Source: a virus
Virus record (IMG/VR): IMGVR_UViG_3300046656_000050
Location: 1-45,833 of that record
Reading direction: 5' to 3' (one strand)
Length of the DNA: 45,833 bases
Shown: in pieces, positions 37,127-45,774 of the stretch
How the letters are laid out: every line of letters starts with the position of its first letter
How positions within the stretch are numbered: position 1 is the stretch's first letter
The notes under the pieces: model-generated
Seen by the model: only the letters and a program-made list of their open reading frames with translations
The model's database searches: none
What the model was told of the DNA's origin: nothing
Position numbers and translations under genes: made by a program

Positions 37127-39981
37127 TGCCTGATTCATTTCAAGCAGACAGCTTTCAGCCTGAACCCAATGAAAAGAAGTCATCTTTTTTGGGTGGGATA
37201 AAGAAGTCTGCTGACGAGTTTATCTTAAGACATTTGGATGAACTTGCTCAGAAGAAGTCTGGGATCTTGAATCCTGATCCCGCCCAAAATCCTTTAATGG
37301 ATAAGCCTATTCTACCTGAGATAAATAGGTTTAATCGTTATGATAATGTGATACCAAGAGCAGCTCAAGGTATCTATAACCAAGTAGTACGTCCATTTAC
37401 TAGTCCACTTGGAATACTAGGACTAGGCATTGATCCTGAAAAGGTTGGTAGTCCACAGCCACCAGAAGTGAAACCGCCAGTATGGGCACCTAAACCAAAA
37501 GTTCCATTACAGTTAGGTGCCGCGCCGGAACATATAGCTAATCCTCCTAAATTCATTGCTGGTCCTACTGGTAATGTAGCTCCAGCTAATATTGTTGATC
37601 CATCTCTAGCTGCTAGACTTGCAAATATGGGTACTGAAGGGCATCCTCAAACTACAGGTTTGGGGAGTATGTTTAGTCCCGCTGAGTTAGCAGAACAGAG
37701 AAGACAAGCTAGTTTAATGTATGGTCCAGCAGAACAATACCCCGGAACCAGACTTCAAGTACCTGACGTCGAGCCTGCAATTCCACCAACTAGTGGGGAT
37801 ACTAGAGGTGGATTCTCAGAACAGACTGGCTCAGAGATGGGATATCCTTATAATGTAGTTCCAAATAGAATGCGGCCCAGGACAGCGCAGAGTAATGTTC
37901 TATCAACTACAGGACTAGGCCACGTTGAACCTCCAGTTAAACCGCCAGTAATTGAACCTTCGGTTGAAAGAGTAGCTGAACCTCCAGTCATTGATGAGAA
38001 TGCTAGGCCAAGTTATGTGGGTGCTATTCAACCTGGTGAACCTGTTCTTCCTAGTGCGATTAATAGACCAGCTAGACCAGCAGCGCCGGGAAGAACTACA
38101 AGAGATATGCTAAAGGGCATACCTCCAAAGCAAGCTGCTCCACAAGGTGGAGCAAGCTCAGTAGCACCAATCATTGATGCTGAGATAGTTAAGAAACCTA
38201 TCAAGCCAACGGTTTCAACTAAGCAAGCGGTGCAGGATTGGGCTAATGGCAGGAAGGCAGCTAATCAATATGGCAGGAATGCTGCTGACGAATTTAGGGA
38301 TTTGGATGATCCTACTCTAATTGATAAGTATCAAGCTGGCGACAGATCAGGTAGGCTCACTGAGGTACAGGATCACTTGGATCAGTTACGTCAAAACGAA
38401 GTTTTGGCTGGTGTATTGCCTGAAGATGCAGTGAAAGCTAACTACTTGCGCCAGTATTGGGAACAAACTCCAGAGCAGGTAGACAAAATCTTTGCTGGTC
38501 TTATAGCTAAGACTCCAGCCTTTGCCAAAGAATCGGTGTTTCAAAGCTATCGGCAAGGAATCGCCGCTGGCTTGACTCCCAAGTTCCAAACCCTGCCAGA
38601 GATACTTGAAGCTCGAACCGCTGATTCAGTAAGAGCAATCAAGAACAAGCAGTTCTATGATTATCTTCAAAATAGTGGAAAGGTTAAGCCTGGAGTAACC
38701 ATACCCAATACTCAAGATATTGATAAGATTAGCAGGATGTTCAAAGATCCTGCTGATAAGGAAAGCAAAGAACTTATCAGATATATCAGCAATTATCTGG
38801 GTGACTCTTCTGGTCCCATTAAGAAGACTGCTGATGTAGTTAGCTTAACTAAGAACATATACTTAGGTGGCGGTGGGCCTGGAACTAAGTACAACATGCA
38901 CGGAATAAATACTGCTAAGTCTGACTCCAAGCTTAGGGGATTCATTACTGGAATCAAAGAATTTGTTACCGATCCGACAGGCAATAAGGCTCTAGAGTTT
39001 GTAAACAGTAAAGAGTCTAAAGCTAGAATTGCTAAGTTAATGGAGTATGGGTACCAGTACCATCCAGTAGAGGATATGGGTCATGCTGTATCCCAACCAC
39101 TTGGTCCGGCTATCGGTAGTATTGTTGAAGCTGGGCAGAATATATTTGAGAAACCGCTCTTTGAGCGTTCTCTACCAGCAATGAAACTCAAGGGTGCTAA
39201 CTATGCTTTCGATAAGCTAACTAAAGCAGGAGTACCTGAAGAGGATGCTTATAGACAGGCTGCTAAGATAGCTAATGAATTCTATGGTGGCATGGACAAG
39301 TCTATCAGGAATAAGAGTGGTCAGGACGCAGCTAGGATTGTAGCACTTGCACCTGATTGGCTTGAGTCCAGAGTTAAACTTGCAGCAAATGACTGGAAAG
39401 GCGCGGCTAAAACAATAGTAGGTAAGGGCACGCCCGCTGATGTGATGCACGCTAAGTCATTGGCTAGGGGTGCAGCAATGGCCGGCGCCGGTGCTGTTGG
39501 TTCGGCTTATGGATATGGTAGTTTAACTAAACCGCAGGATGTAACAAACATACCTATTGGAACTGATGCCAAAGGTAAGCAGAGAGTATTGGATGTTTTG
39601 GGTACTGCTGACGAAGCGATGAGACTTCCCATCCAACTTCCTCTAAGAGCAAGTCAGGGTGATCCTATGGCTTTCCTGAAGATGTATGGTGAGAATAAAA
39701 TGTCTCAGCCTGCTAAGACAATTATGCACTTAGCACAGGGTAGGGATGAGTTTGGTAGGCCATTCAGTGGAAAGAATATTTCTGGAGCACAGAGCTTTAG
39801 GAATAATCTGTACGAAGCCTCGCGGCCATTCATGTATCAAGGAGTCCAGGGATTCATTGACTACATGAATGACCGATCAAGTGCAGAGGAAGCAGCAAGT
39901 CAGGGATTGGAACTACCGCTCAAATACGAAACTAAACCAAAGACTGGATTAAGATTAGGTGGATTGGGAAGCTTGAAGTGA
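37126..39981 (+). CDS. Largest internal virion/ejection protein, 951 aa
   Basis: The first 330 residues are Pro-rich and disordered; residues 350-950 are helical (AVQDWANGRKAANQYGRNAA...NLYEASRPFMYQGVQGF). A region KNIYLGGGGPGTKYNMHGIN...FLKMYGENKMSQPAKT resembles the C-terminal portions of large 'polyvalent-protein-associated' phage virion proteins. Likely ejected with DNA. Its 3' end overlaps the convergent gene at 39955-40254 by 27 bp, marking the end of the rightward arm. Confidence 0.65.
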   Translation: MPDSFQADSFQPEPNEKKSSFLGGIKKSADEFILRHLDELAQKKSGILNPDPAQNPLMDKPILPEINRFNRYDNVIPRAAQGIYNQVVRPFTSPLGILGLGIDPEKVGSPQPPEVKPPVWAPKPKVPLQLGAAPEHIANPPKFIAGPTGNVAPANIVDPSLAARLANMGTEGHPQTTGLGSMFSPAELAEQRRQASLMYGPAEQYPGTRLQVPDVEPAIPPTSGDTRGGFSEQTGSEMGYPYNVVPNRMRPRTAQSNVLSTTGLGHVEPPVKPPVIEPSVERVAEPPVIDENARPSYVGAIQPGEPVLPSAINRPARPAAPGRTTRDMLKGIPPKQAAPQGGASSVAPIIDAEIVKKPIKPTVSTKQAVQDWANGRKAANQYGRNAADEFRDLDDPTLIDKYQAGDRSGRLTEVQDHLDQLRQNEVLAGVLPEDAVKANYLRQYWEQTPEQVDKIFAGLIAKTPAFAKESVFQSYRQGIAAGLTPKFQTLPEILEARTADSVRAIKNKQFYDYLQNSGKVKPGVTIPNTQDIDKISRMFKDPADKESKELIRYISNYLGDSSGPIKKTADVVSLTKNIYLGGGGPGTKYNMHGINTAKSDSKLRGFITGIKEFVTDPTGNKALEFVNSKESKARIAKLMEYGYQYHPVEDMGHAVSQPLGPAIGSIVEAGQNIFEKPLFERSLPAMKLKGANYAFDKLTKAGVPEEDAYRQAAKIANEFYGGMDKSIRNKSGQDAARIVALAPDWLESRVKLAANDWKGAAKTIVGKGTPADVMHAKSLARGAAMAGAGAVGSAYGYGSLTKPQDVTNIPIGTDAKGKQRVLDVLGTADEAMRLPIQLPLRASQGDPMAFLKMYGENKMSQPAKTIMHLAQGRDEFGRPFSGKNISGAQSFRNNLYEASRPFMYQGVQGFIDYMNDRSSAEEAASQGLELPLKYETKPKTGLRLGGLGSLK

Positions 39982-40254
39982 TCTGAAAATCTGAATAGCA
40001 ATTTCAATCTCTCTCAAGTCCATTGCAGCGTCGGCCACGCCGTGCCAGTCCATAGTGCTGACTTTGAGTCCAAGATAATTAATCATAGATCCTCTATGAC
40101 CTTCTAATGATTTGATCTTGTACTCAATCTCCTCTGGTGTCATTTTTTTTTTATTCTCCTTTTTATTCTCTTTCCCCTCCTCTGGTCTACAGTTTGAGCA
40201 TCCTTTACCATAATACCAGAGTGCTGTTTTAGATCCACAATTATCACATTCCAT
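39955..40254 (-). CDS. Zinc-ribbon helical protein, 99 aa; last leftward gene
   Basis: ATG at 40254, one base beyond the upstream TGA, with GGGGAG as ribosome-binding site; a longer frame to 40296 would overlap the upstream gene and is less likely. N-terminal CDNC...CSNC zinc ribbon (residues 3-22), a Lys/Glu linker (EENKKKM type) and a C-terminal helical domain (EIEYKIKSLEGHRGS...DLREIEIAIQIFRSLQ). Possibly a DNA-binding accessory of the DUF3987-like ATPase. Confidence 0.65.
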   Translation of the reverse strand: MECDNCGSKTALWYYGKGCSNCRPEEGKENKKENKKKMTPEEIEYKIKSLEGHRGSMINYLGLKVSTMDWHGVADAAMDLREIEIAIQIFRSLQASQST

Positions 40255-40255
40255 C

Positions 40256-41500
40256 TCACTCCCCCTTGAACTTCTTGTACTGTCTGATTGCCTCATTGGT
40301 TAGCTTATACACATCAGTGTACACTAGCTTGCCGTTCCTATTCACCTGAGTTCTCTCCTTAGTTACCCATCCAGTTTCCCCAAAGATTCCATCTACTATC
40401 CTATCTAGGATTGCAGAATCGAAATCTCCGTATCCCTTCCTAAGTAACTTCTGCCTTTCAATCGTATGTTCAGGACTACTAAAGATGTAGTCTAGGATGA
40501 TCTTTGCCTGCGGCGCGAGTGGATCTTTACCTTTACCTTCGCTTACTCTTTTGGTTGCGTAGCCCAAGTTGGAAGTCATGTCTATGGATTCTTCTATGTG
40601 AGCCTCCCTGATTTTGAAATCGACGGCTTCGCTTAGTGAAAGGCACATGGCAACCTTTAGTACGTGGTCAGGTAATCTTTCCTTAAAGCCTGTCTTATCG
40701 TCCGCTTCTGTTGTCCTAGTTTGATTGTACCATGTTTCAAATAAATTGGCCGCGCCGCGGGTCCACAAGAACTTTCGCTCTCCCTTATTGCATTCATTGA
40801 CAATGCACTTAAGGTGTCCTGCTAGTTCTTCATAAGGGAAGTTGAAGTTATCTATTTTTTCACCTTCCACGTCGCTCATAAGACTGTTTATTTTAGATCT
40901 CTTTTCTTCATAGACTAATAGAAGTCTTCCAACAAATCCTCCAGTGATGTTCGCTTCAGCAATGGTATCAAAGAAATGGCTAGGACTACTACCACTAAGT
41001 AATGTAAGGTTTGGATTAATAACCTTATCCGTGGCCCGACCAATGAGTCCAACATTCCATTCCTCATTCCATTGACAATCGTACAGGTCAGTCAAAATCT
41101 TTAGGGCTGCGTCGTCCTTAATCATAGACGACGAAAATTCCGAGGTAACAAAGAATGCCCTGCTATCTTTGAAACTTGGTATTGGGTTCTTCTCATCTGT
41201 TTGCTGAGTTGCCATATCCCTAACGATTGATTGCACTGAGTTCCTGCCTGAGATCACTCTTGTTGCTTTGGCTAGGGTTACTAGCTTCTTTGCTACGTTG
41301 ACTGGAAAGCCTTTACCAAGTCCTGACTTCGCCATTAACATCACATACACATTGGGCCGTAAGATGTAAATTCCCTTTCGGTTCAAGTACGCGCCGTTGT
41401 TTACTGTTGCAGCAATCGCGGCTATTGCACTCCAATAGAGAAAACTAATTGGAGTTTCCGCCTCCGCGCTTGCCTCGATCACTCGGCTTATCCAGTTCAA
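40256..41500 (-). CDS. DUF3987-like P-loop ATPase (replicative helicase/primase-helicase candidate)
   Basis: 414 aa. TTG start at 41500, fixed by GGAGGG five bases upstream. A hydrophobic helix-rich N-terminus (SFLYWSAIAAIAATVNNGAYL) precedes Walker A AKSGLGKG (57-64); FFVTSEFSSSM (about 116-126) is a Walker B-like strand. GGFVGRLLLVYEE gives an arginine-finger region. The C-terminal winged-helix (EHTIERQKLLRKGYGDFDSAILDRIV, VYKLTNEAIRQY) is typical of DUF3987/YfjI-type phage replication proteins. Acts with the polymerase in this operon. ATPase is certain; helicase is inferred. Confidence 0.7.
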   Translation of the reverse strand: MNWISRVIEASAEAETPISFLYWSAIAAIAATVNNGAYLNRKGIYILRPNVYVMLMAKSGLGKGFPVNVAKKLVTLAKATRVISGRNSVQSIVRDMATQQTDEKNPIPSFKDSRAFFVTSEFSSSMIKDDAALKILTDLYDCQWNEEWNVGLIGRATDKVINPNLTLLSGSSPSHFFDTIAEANITGGFVGRLLLVYEEKRSKINSLMSDVEGEKIDNFNFPYEELAGHLKCIVNECNKGERKFLWTRGAANLFETWYNQTRTTEADDKTGFKERLPDHVLKVAMCLSLSEAVDFKIREAHIEESIDMTSNLGYATKRVSEGKGKDPLAPQAKIILDYIFSSPEHTIERQKLLRKGYGDFDSAILDRIVDGIFGETGWVTKERTQVNRNGKLVYTDVYKLTNEAIRQYKKFKGE

Positions 41501-41515
41501 TAGTACCCTCCATAC

Positions 41516-41806
41516 TCATTTCCATTCTCCTGGTTTGATTATTAATGGTACTCTCATCTTCCTTGAGTTTATTGGTTCTGATTCTTTTTCTGTTATCATC
41601 TTGTAGAACACGTCATCTCGATCGAACAGACCTTTCATCTTGAATATGAATCTGTTCAATTCTTCTGCTACAATCTGAGCCTCAGTTATTGGTTTGCTTG
41701 GTAGAAATATCTTCTTCTGTCCTGGCACCCAGAGTAGCTTGTCAATGTCTAGCTCATGACCAACTATGCCAAGTCCAAGTAGCTTTAGAATCTCTCTCCT
41801 ATTCAT
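41516..41806 (-). CDS. RR-leader protein carrying a copy of the capsid protein N-arm, 96 aa
   Basis: Begins MNRREILKLLGLGIVG, a twin-arginine-like hydrophobic leader, then LLWVPGQKKIFLPSKP, a motif I know from small phage RR-leader proteins. Residues about 43-95 align with the MCP N-terminus: LFDRDDVFY versus LFDRDDVYY and MRVPLIIKPG versus MRVPLEMRPG with one single-residue gap. At DNA level the LFDRDDV region keeps TTCGATCGAGATGA identical. It ends where the MCP fold would begin. Could be a truncated extra MCP, a capsid-interacting decoy or a virion protein. It is in the replication arm, on the opposite strand to the MCP. Overlaps the upstream gene by 4 nt. Confidence 0.7.
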   Translation of the reverse strand: MNRREILKLLGLGIVGHELDIDKLLWVPGQKKIFLPSKPITEAQIVAEELNRFIFKMKGLFDRDDVFYKMITEKESEPINSRKMRVPLIIKPGEWK

Positions 41807-42225
41807 TCCTCTACCTCAATGAGAAGTGAACTTAACCAATCACGGATCTTCTTGGCATCCTCTATCGTAGGTTGTATGACTAGTGAATGCTTTTTGTGAC
41901 GTGCATATATTTCAAATACATTAAGGTTTATAGATTTGAATACAAGATCCTCATCTATGTCATCTAGAATGATTAGGTCATTCATATCTTTCAACCTGAT
42001 CCTTGATTTAACTAGATTAACTAAATCATCATACTGGGGAGAAATAATCAGGTCAGAAAATTCCCACCCTAAGATATCTTCGCGCGAACTAACTAACAAA
42101 AAAGTGACCCCAGATTCATCCAATAACATTCTTTGGGATAAATTTATTTGTTTGATCTTGTAGTTATCTTTCATCCACTGCGTGGTACTTTCTATATTAG
42201 ATGTAAGTACAGCAATAAATCTCAT
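41803..42225 (-). CDS. Hypothetical protein, 140 aa (Rossmann-like)
   Basis: Predicted alternating strands and helices: RFIAVLTSNIESTTQWMKD, VTFLLVSSREDILGWEFSDLIISP, MNDLIILDDIDEDLVF, HSLVIQPTIEDAKKIRDW. No nucleotide-binding loop. It sits between polymerase and RR-leader genes, coupled to both by 4-nt overlaps. Function unknown. Confidence 0.6.
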   Translation of the reverse strand: MRFIAVLTSNIESTTQWMKDNYKIKQINLSQRMLLDESGVTFLLVSSREDILGWEFSDLIISPQYDDLVNLVKSRIRLKDMNDLIILDDIDEDLVFKSINLNVFEIYARHKKHSLVIQPTIEDAKKIRDWLSSLLIEVEE

Positions 42226-44720
42226 GTTAGCTTCAACCCTTTCATGTTCTTATAGTTAGTGTCACTCCATTCAAATTCCGCAGGAATAGTGAGCTTGACC
42301 TTCCGGCGCAGGGTACATTCACTGAAGTCAATCTCGCGTTCGATTTTGGACTTCATGAACTTAGCTATCTCTATCATTTCCCTTTCCCTAACCATTACAG
42401 TTAGGGCGTCGTGGTCTTCCTTCAACCACTTGATATCCAGTCCTTCAGCCTTGATATCTAATGCCCCACGCGTAAGCGTGTCGTGTACCGTACTTTGTGG
42501 TATCTGAGCGTACCCCTCACGATACATTTCCTCACCTACCCTATCAAGAAAGAATCTAATTCTACCGTAAGGGTTAATGAGGTACCTCTGTTTGTTGATG
42601 TAATGTTGGATTTGATTGTGGAAGACTCCTTTAATTTTGGGAGAACATTCATGAAACTTTTCAAGGTTTCGTCGTGCTTTGTACTCCGATAGGTCGAGCT
42701 TAATGCCCGCGCGCCGTGCTTCAGAGTGACAGTCAGCATGATGCCTTTCTGGTCCCATGTTATAATTACCTGCATGTCTTGTTTTCTTTCCAAGGAATCT
42801 CTCACCCCCCTCCTTGTCTATTTTGTCAACCAATGGATTGGAACAAACCGTTGTCAGCTCAATAGAGTTAACATAATCGAATACCAATCCTGCTGTTCTT
42901 CTATGAATGTCTACTGTATCAAATGCCTTGAGTAACTCCCAATCTTCTGATAGAACTGCTACTACTCTTGCTTCTGCTTGACTGAGATCACAAGAGAGAA
43001 AAACATATCCCTCATCTGGAACGAGCATACGTCTGACATCTGCACCGATATCTCCATGTTTGGTAATCGTTTGGAAAGCCAACCCGACACTATGTCCTTT
43101 AGGTCTGATTGGGCTGTCAAGAGTATTAGTCGTTGAGCGGCCAGTTTCTGTGCCGGTGATAAAGAAACTACTCTTAAGTCTTCCATCGTAATCAAGCTCC
43201 GCTTCTATGTACGTGCCTTTAGCCTTTCTCACGCGCCGGTCTTCAAGGATATTACTAAGAATAGTTTTCCTTCTATCATCCTTAACTGCATTGGTCATCA
43301 ACTGAACAATAGTATCTTCACCAGTATCTTTACGGAGAGGACAACCAAGTTCGTTGTAAACCAAATTAAAAATCTGCTTGGGTGAAGCAACATTGATGGG
43401 CCGCCCGACCAACTTGATGAATTCTTGCTGAAGTCGATTGTGCCATGCAGTGTACTTTTGGTTGAGTCTAGATCGTATATGAGGATCGACTCTAAATCCA
43501 GTTCTTTCCATTTCAAGGTAGAAATTGTGGAGCCTCGCGACGTAATTGTAATAAAAATCTTTGATCTTTGGGGAGTAGTCATGGGCTAACTCATCTAGTT
43601 CTTTGTCTTGATCTTCCCATACCTCGTAAGTAACGGCGCAGTCCCTCGCGTTGTAGATAAACAACTGATCTGCGTTGTCTATGTTTGGCCTATACTCCTT
43701 GCCATCATCCTTGTAGTATGATTCCTTAGTCCTGAAACTAGTGATTACTGAAAGCTTCTTACTTGGTAGCTCAGGATTAAGTGTGTGTTCAAGGCTTAGG
43801 GTATCTGCAAAGATAGTTCCTTGCGCCGGCCGCAGCCCCAATCTAAACAACTTCTCATCATCGTACTTAAAGTTGTGTCCTATGATCTTTTTGGAAGGAT
43901 CTGAAAGAAACTTAGTTAAGAGTTTCCATCTCTCGACAAGATCAGAAGTATGGCTGTCACTAAACTTGATACCACCAAAGTGAGAATAAAGTGGTACACT
44001 GATAGCCTCATGCTTGTTGAAAGCAATACCAACACATACAGGCAAGCAGTTAATAGATTCGATATCAACACTTGCGATAGCTTGGGATTCATATTCCCTC
44101 AGGAATCGGAATAGATCAAGTGAGTTTCTAGCTACCTTTAAGTTTCGTTGTGGCAGAACTAGTTGCGGACTGGCAGATTCCTCAAGTGCTCTCTTGAAGT
44201 CTGCAATCATTACGTACTTCCAAGAGTACTTAAAGAGTCCGGCGCCGGGAGTTCTTCTCTTCTGATAGAGTAGGTTTGCTGGATGAAATGTGGCTACTAC
44301 TTTTGGTGTTCCTTCTTTTGAGGGTAGTATACTACCACGGTAGTTATGGATTCCGAATTTGTTTGTTGTGGCTTGTAAAGCTTTGTCTCCAAGTGCGAGA
44401 ATCGCATTTGGCTTGACGGTTCTGATTTCTTGCCAAAGGTTACTAATCTGTTCGTTAATATCAACTCCGATTTCATGAAGTCTGGAGAACTCATTATTTG
44501 GCGGGCGATACTTAGACACGTTCGTAATATAAATATCTGAACGGTCAATACCAGCGTCTTTAAGTAGCTCATTAAAGAGTTCCCCTGTGGGTCCAACTAA
44601 AGGCTTGCCATGAATTTCCTCTACCTCTCCCGGCGCCTCGGCTACAACCATTAGTTTGGTATTGAGAGCGCCCGCGCCGGGAACATAGTTGCCTTTCTTA
44701 ATGTAAGATCCTGTATTCAT
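42222..44720 (-). CDS. Fusion of uracil-DNA glycosylase (family 4-like), 3'-5' exonuclease and family A DNA polymerase
   Basis: 832 aa. UDG domain residues about 1-190: AEAPGE (27-32) and HPANLL (146-151) keep both active-site motifs. The four Cys ligands of family 4 Fe-S UDGs are absent (Y71 in SKYRPPN, no N-terminal CxxC). Exonuclease about 210-395: D219/E221 (SVDIES), D287 (HNFKYDDEKL), D360 (YNARDCAVTYEV). Polymerase about 395-832: motif A LSCDLSQAEARVVAVLS with D578, motif B GKKTRHAGNYNMG (644-656) and motif C KEDHDALTV with H770-D771. Expected to replicate the phage genome; UDG fusions are known in other phage polymerases (e.g. SPO1 type). Start is the first ATG; 4-nt overlap with the upstream gene and with the downstream one. 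Confidence 0.88.
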   Translation of the reverse strand: MNTGSYIKKGNYVPGAGALNTKLMVVAEAPGEVEEIHGKPLVGPTGELFNELLKDAGIDRSDIYITNVSKYRPPNNEFSRLHEIGVDINEQISNLWQEIRTVKPNAILALGDKALQATTNKFGIHNYRGSILPSKEGTPKVVATFHPANLLYQKRRTPGAGLFKYSWKYVMIADFKRALEESASPQLVLPQRNLKVARNSLDLFRFLREYESQAIASVDIESINCLPVCVGIAFNKHEAISVPLYSHFGGIKFSDSHTSDLVERWKLLTKFLSDPSKKIIGHNFKYDDEKLFRLGLRPAQGTIFADTLSLEHTLNPELPSKKLSVITSFRTKESYYKDDGKEYRPNIDNADQLFIYNARDCAVTYEVWEDQDKELDELAHDYSPKIKDFYYNYVARLHNFYLEMERTGFRVDPHIRSRLNQKYTAWHNRLQQEFIKLVGRPINVASPKQIFNLVYNELGCPLRKDTGEDTIVQLMTNAVKDDRRKTILSNILEDRRVRKAKGTYIEAELDYDGRLKSSFFITGTETGRSTTNTLDSPIRPKGHSVGLAFQTITKHGDIGADVRRMLVPDEGYVFLSCDLSQAEARVVAVLSEDWELLKAFDTVDIHRRTAGLVFDYVNSIELTTVCSNPLVDKIDKEGGERFLGKKTRHAGNYNMGPERHHADCHSEARRAGIKLDLSEYKARRNLEKFHECSPKIKGVFHNQIQHYINKQRYLINPYGRIRFFLDRVGEEMYREGYAQIPQSTVHDTLTRGALDIKAEGLDIKWLKEDHDALTVMVREREMIEIAKFMKSKIEREIDFSECTLRRKVKLTIPAEFEWSDTNYKNMKGLKLT

Positions 44721-45073
44721 TTGAGTGGATTCTGATTCTGCATTCCAAGCATCTTCTCGTACTCAAGACGACTTGGACTTGTTTTTGTTTTATAGCTTGC
44801 CCACAGCGCGCAGTATGTGCAAAGGTCTAGGAATGAATCATCAACGCTCTCATTGTTTGGTTCTCTATTTTGGTTACGTAGGGTTGCTAGTCTAGCAAGC
44901 TTAGTTGCGATCAAGCTAACGAACGCTTTGTCTATTGGATCGTTGAACCACTCAATCAATAAAGCGGATCGCTCAAAGTTTTCGTATTGGTTCGATTGTG
45001 CCGCGTAGTCCAGATTCTTCTTGTGGTGAATGCTTTTCATTCTGTCCAACAAACTCACAAACTCTGGTATCAT
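44717..45073 (-). CDS. MazG-like/Nmad1-type nucleotide-associated protein, 118 aa
   Basis: GGAGG seven bases before the ATG at 45073. The pattern KNLDYAAQSNQYENFERS...IDKAFVSLIATKLARLATL...EPNNESVDDSFLDLCTYCALW matches the all-alpha 'Nucleotide modification associated domain 1' (DUF1599-like) group, related to MazG pyrophosphohydrolases. Probably houses or alters dNTPs for the polymerase just downstream. Acid metal ligands seem partly kept (E51 region, D86). The precise substrate cannot be read. Confidence 0.6.
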   Translation of the reverse strand: MIPEFVSLLDRMKSIHHKKNLDYAAQSNQYENFERSALLIEWFNDPIDKAFVSLIATKLARLATLRNQNREPNNESVDDSFLDLCTYCALWASYKTKTSPSRLEYEKMLGMQNQNPLK

Positions 45074-45194
45074 TATTGAACCTCCACGTTCTCAGACAGA
45101 TTGTGCAAAGGAATGTTTGTGTTGCCTTCCAAGGGAGCCTCAATTTCAATCTCGGCTTACACTCAAAGCACTCGCGCCGGTAGTTGAACTTCAT
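44973..45194 (-). CDS. Zinc-ribbon protein, 73 aa, overlapping the next gene
   Basis: ATG at 45194 follows the previous TGA by one base with AGGTG as ribosome-binding site. Contains ECFECKPR and LCTICLRTW, a four-Cys zinc ribbon. The last 34 codons overlap the MazG-like gene in another frame (101 nt), unusually long; the functional ribbon ends before the overlap, so the tail may be incidental. Confidence 0.5.
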   Translation of the reverse strand: MKFNYRRECFECKPRLKLRLPWKATQTFLCTICLRTWRFNNDTRVCEFVGQNEKHSPQEESGLRGTIEPIRKL

Positions 45195-45195
45195 T

Positions 45196-45357
45196 TCACC
45201 TACTTGAATGTTTAGGGAGGATAGCACTCTCTAACCAATCTACAACTATCTCTAGAGTATCTAGCGTTCTTCCCTCTACCTTCCACTTAAGTACACCGTT
45301 GTCATAGTACTCAGTGTAGAAGTAATCACCGTTCTTGTACATGAATACTGATCTCAT
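45196..45357 (-). CDS. Hypothetical protein, 53 aa
   Basis: The ATG overlaps the HTH gene's stop (TAATG) and the stop is one base before the zinc-ribbon ATG. The product starts MRSVFMYKNGDYFYTEYYDNGVLKW, a beta-hairpin-like sequence, and ends in a helix (LDTLEIVVDWLESAILPK). The precise coupling on both sides supports reality. Function unknown. Confidence 0.55.
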   Translation of the reverse strand: MRSVFMYKNGDYFYTEYYDNGVLKWKVEGRTLDTLEIVVDWLESAILPKHSSR

Positions 45358-45587
45358 TAGTCCTCTGCTCTTTCAAAGCCTTTTGCTTTAACATACTCCA
45401 ATGCTTTCTGATAGGATTCCATTTCCTCTAACCTTGGATAGACACGTAGTGCTGCTGCTAACTTTAGGTCTTGGCAAATCTTACCTATGCTTCGCTTAGT
45501 GTGCGCCGCTACCTCCCTAATTGTGTAATCATTCTTCTTCTTAAAATACTCTATTTCATTAACTTGAACTTGCCATCTGTCTCGCAT
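45357..45587 (-). CDS. Small helix-turn-helix protein, 76 aa
   Basis: Residues about 16-42 (KKNDYTIREVAAHTKRSIGKICQDLKLA) form a helix-turn-helix of the sigma/MerR-like recognition type; a helix-rich C-terminus follows. Likely a transcriptional regulator of the polymerase section. GGGAGC upstream of the ATG. A hairpin precedes it. Confidence 0.6.
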   Translation of the reverse strand: MRDRWQVQVNEIEYFKKKNDYTIREVAAHTKRSIGKICQDLKLAAALRVYPRLEEMESYQKALEYVKAKGFERAED

Positions 45588-45604
45588 AATAAGCTCCCAA
45601 AAGG

Positions 45605-45637
45605 AGACGGCGCGGGCATTGGTTTACCCACGCCGTC
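45605..45637. terminator. GC-rich hairpin before the HTH gene
   Basis: GACGGCG (45605-45611) pairs with CGCCGTC (45631-45637), extended inward by GGG/CCC after a one-base bulge on each side. It lies between the acidic miniprotein gene and the HTH gene on the leftward transcript and contains one CGGCGC motif. Followed by TCCTTTTG, a weak U-tract, so a partial terminator. Confidence 0.55.
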
Positions 45638-45645
45638 GGTGTCAA

Positions 45646-45774
45646 CTAAGCTTTGAAGCCGGGATCTTCCTCTTCTTCATCTTCTTCATCTTCTTCTGAA
45701 GAATCCTCTTCTTCTTCTTCTTCTTCTTCTTCTTCTTCTTCTACCAGATCATCTTCATCTTCATCTTTAATCAT
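45646..45774 (-). CDS. Very acidic miniprotein, 42 aa, at the circle junction
   Basis: Begins MIKDEDEDDLV, then 12 consecutive Glu, then DSSEEDEEDEEEEDPGFKA; 30 of 42 residues are Asp or Glu. AAAGGCAG precedes the ATG. The Glu run is encoded by a GAA microsatellite, so length may vary or be set by the assembler. A DNA-mimic or an acidic partner for the SSB-like protein (which lacks an acidic tail) is conceivable. The last residues PGFKA echo SGFKG at the end of the SSB-like protein. Confidence 0.6.
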   Translation of the reverse strand: MIKDEDEDDLVEEEEEEEEEEEEDSSEEDEEDEEEEDPGFKA

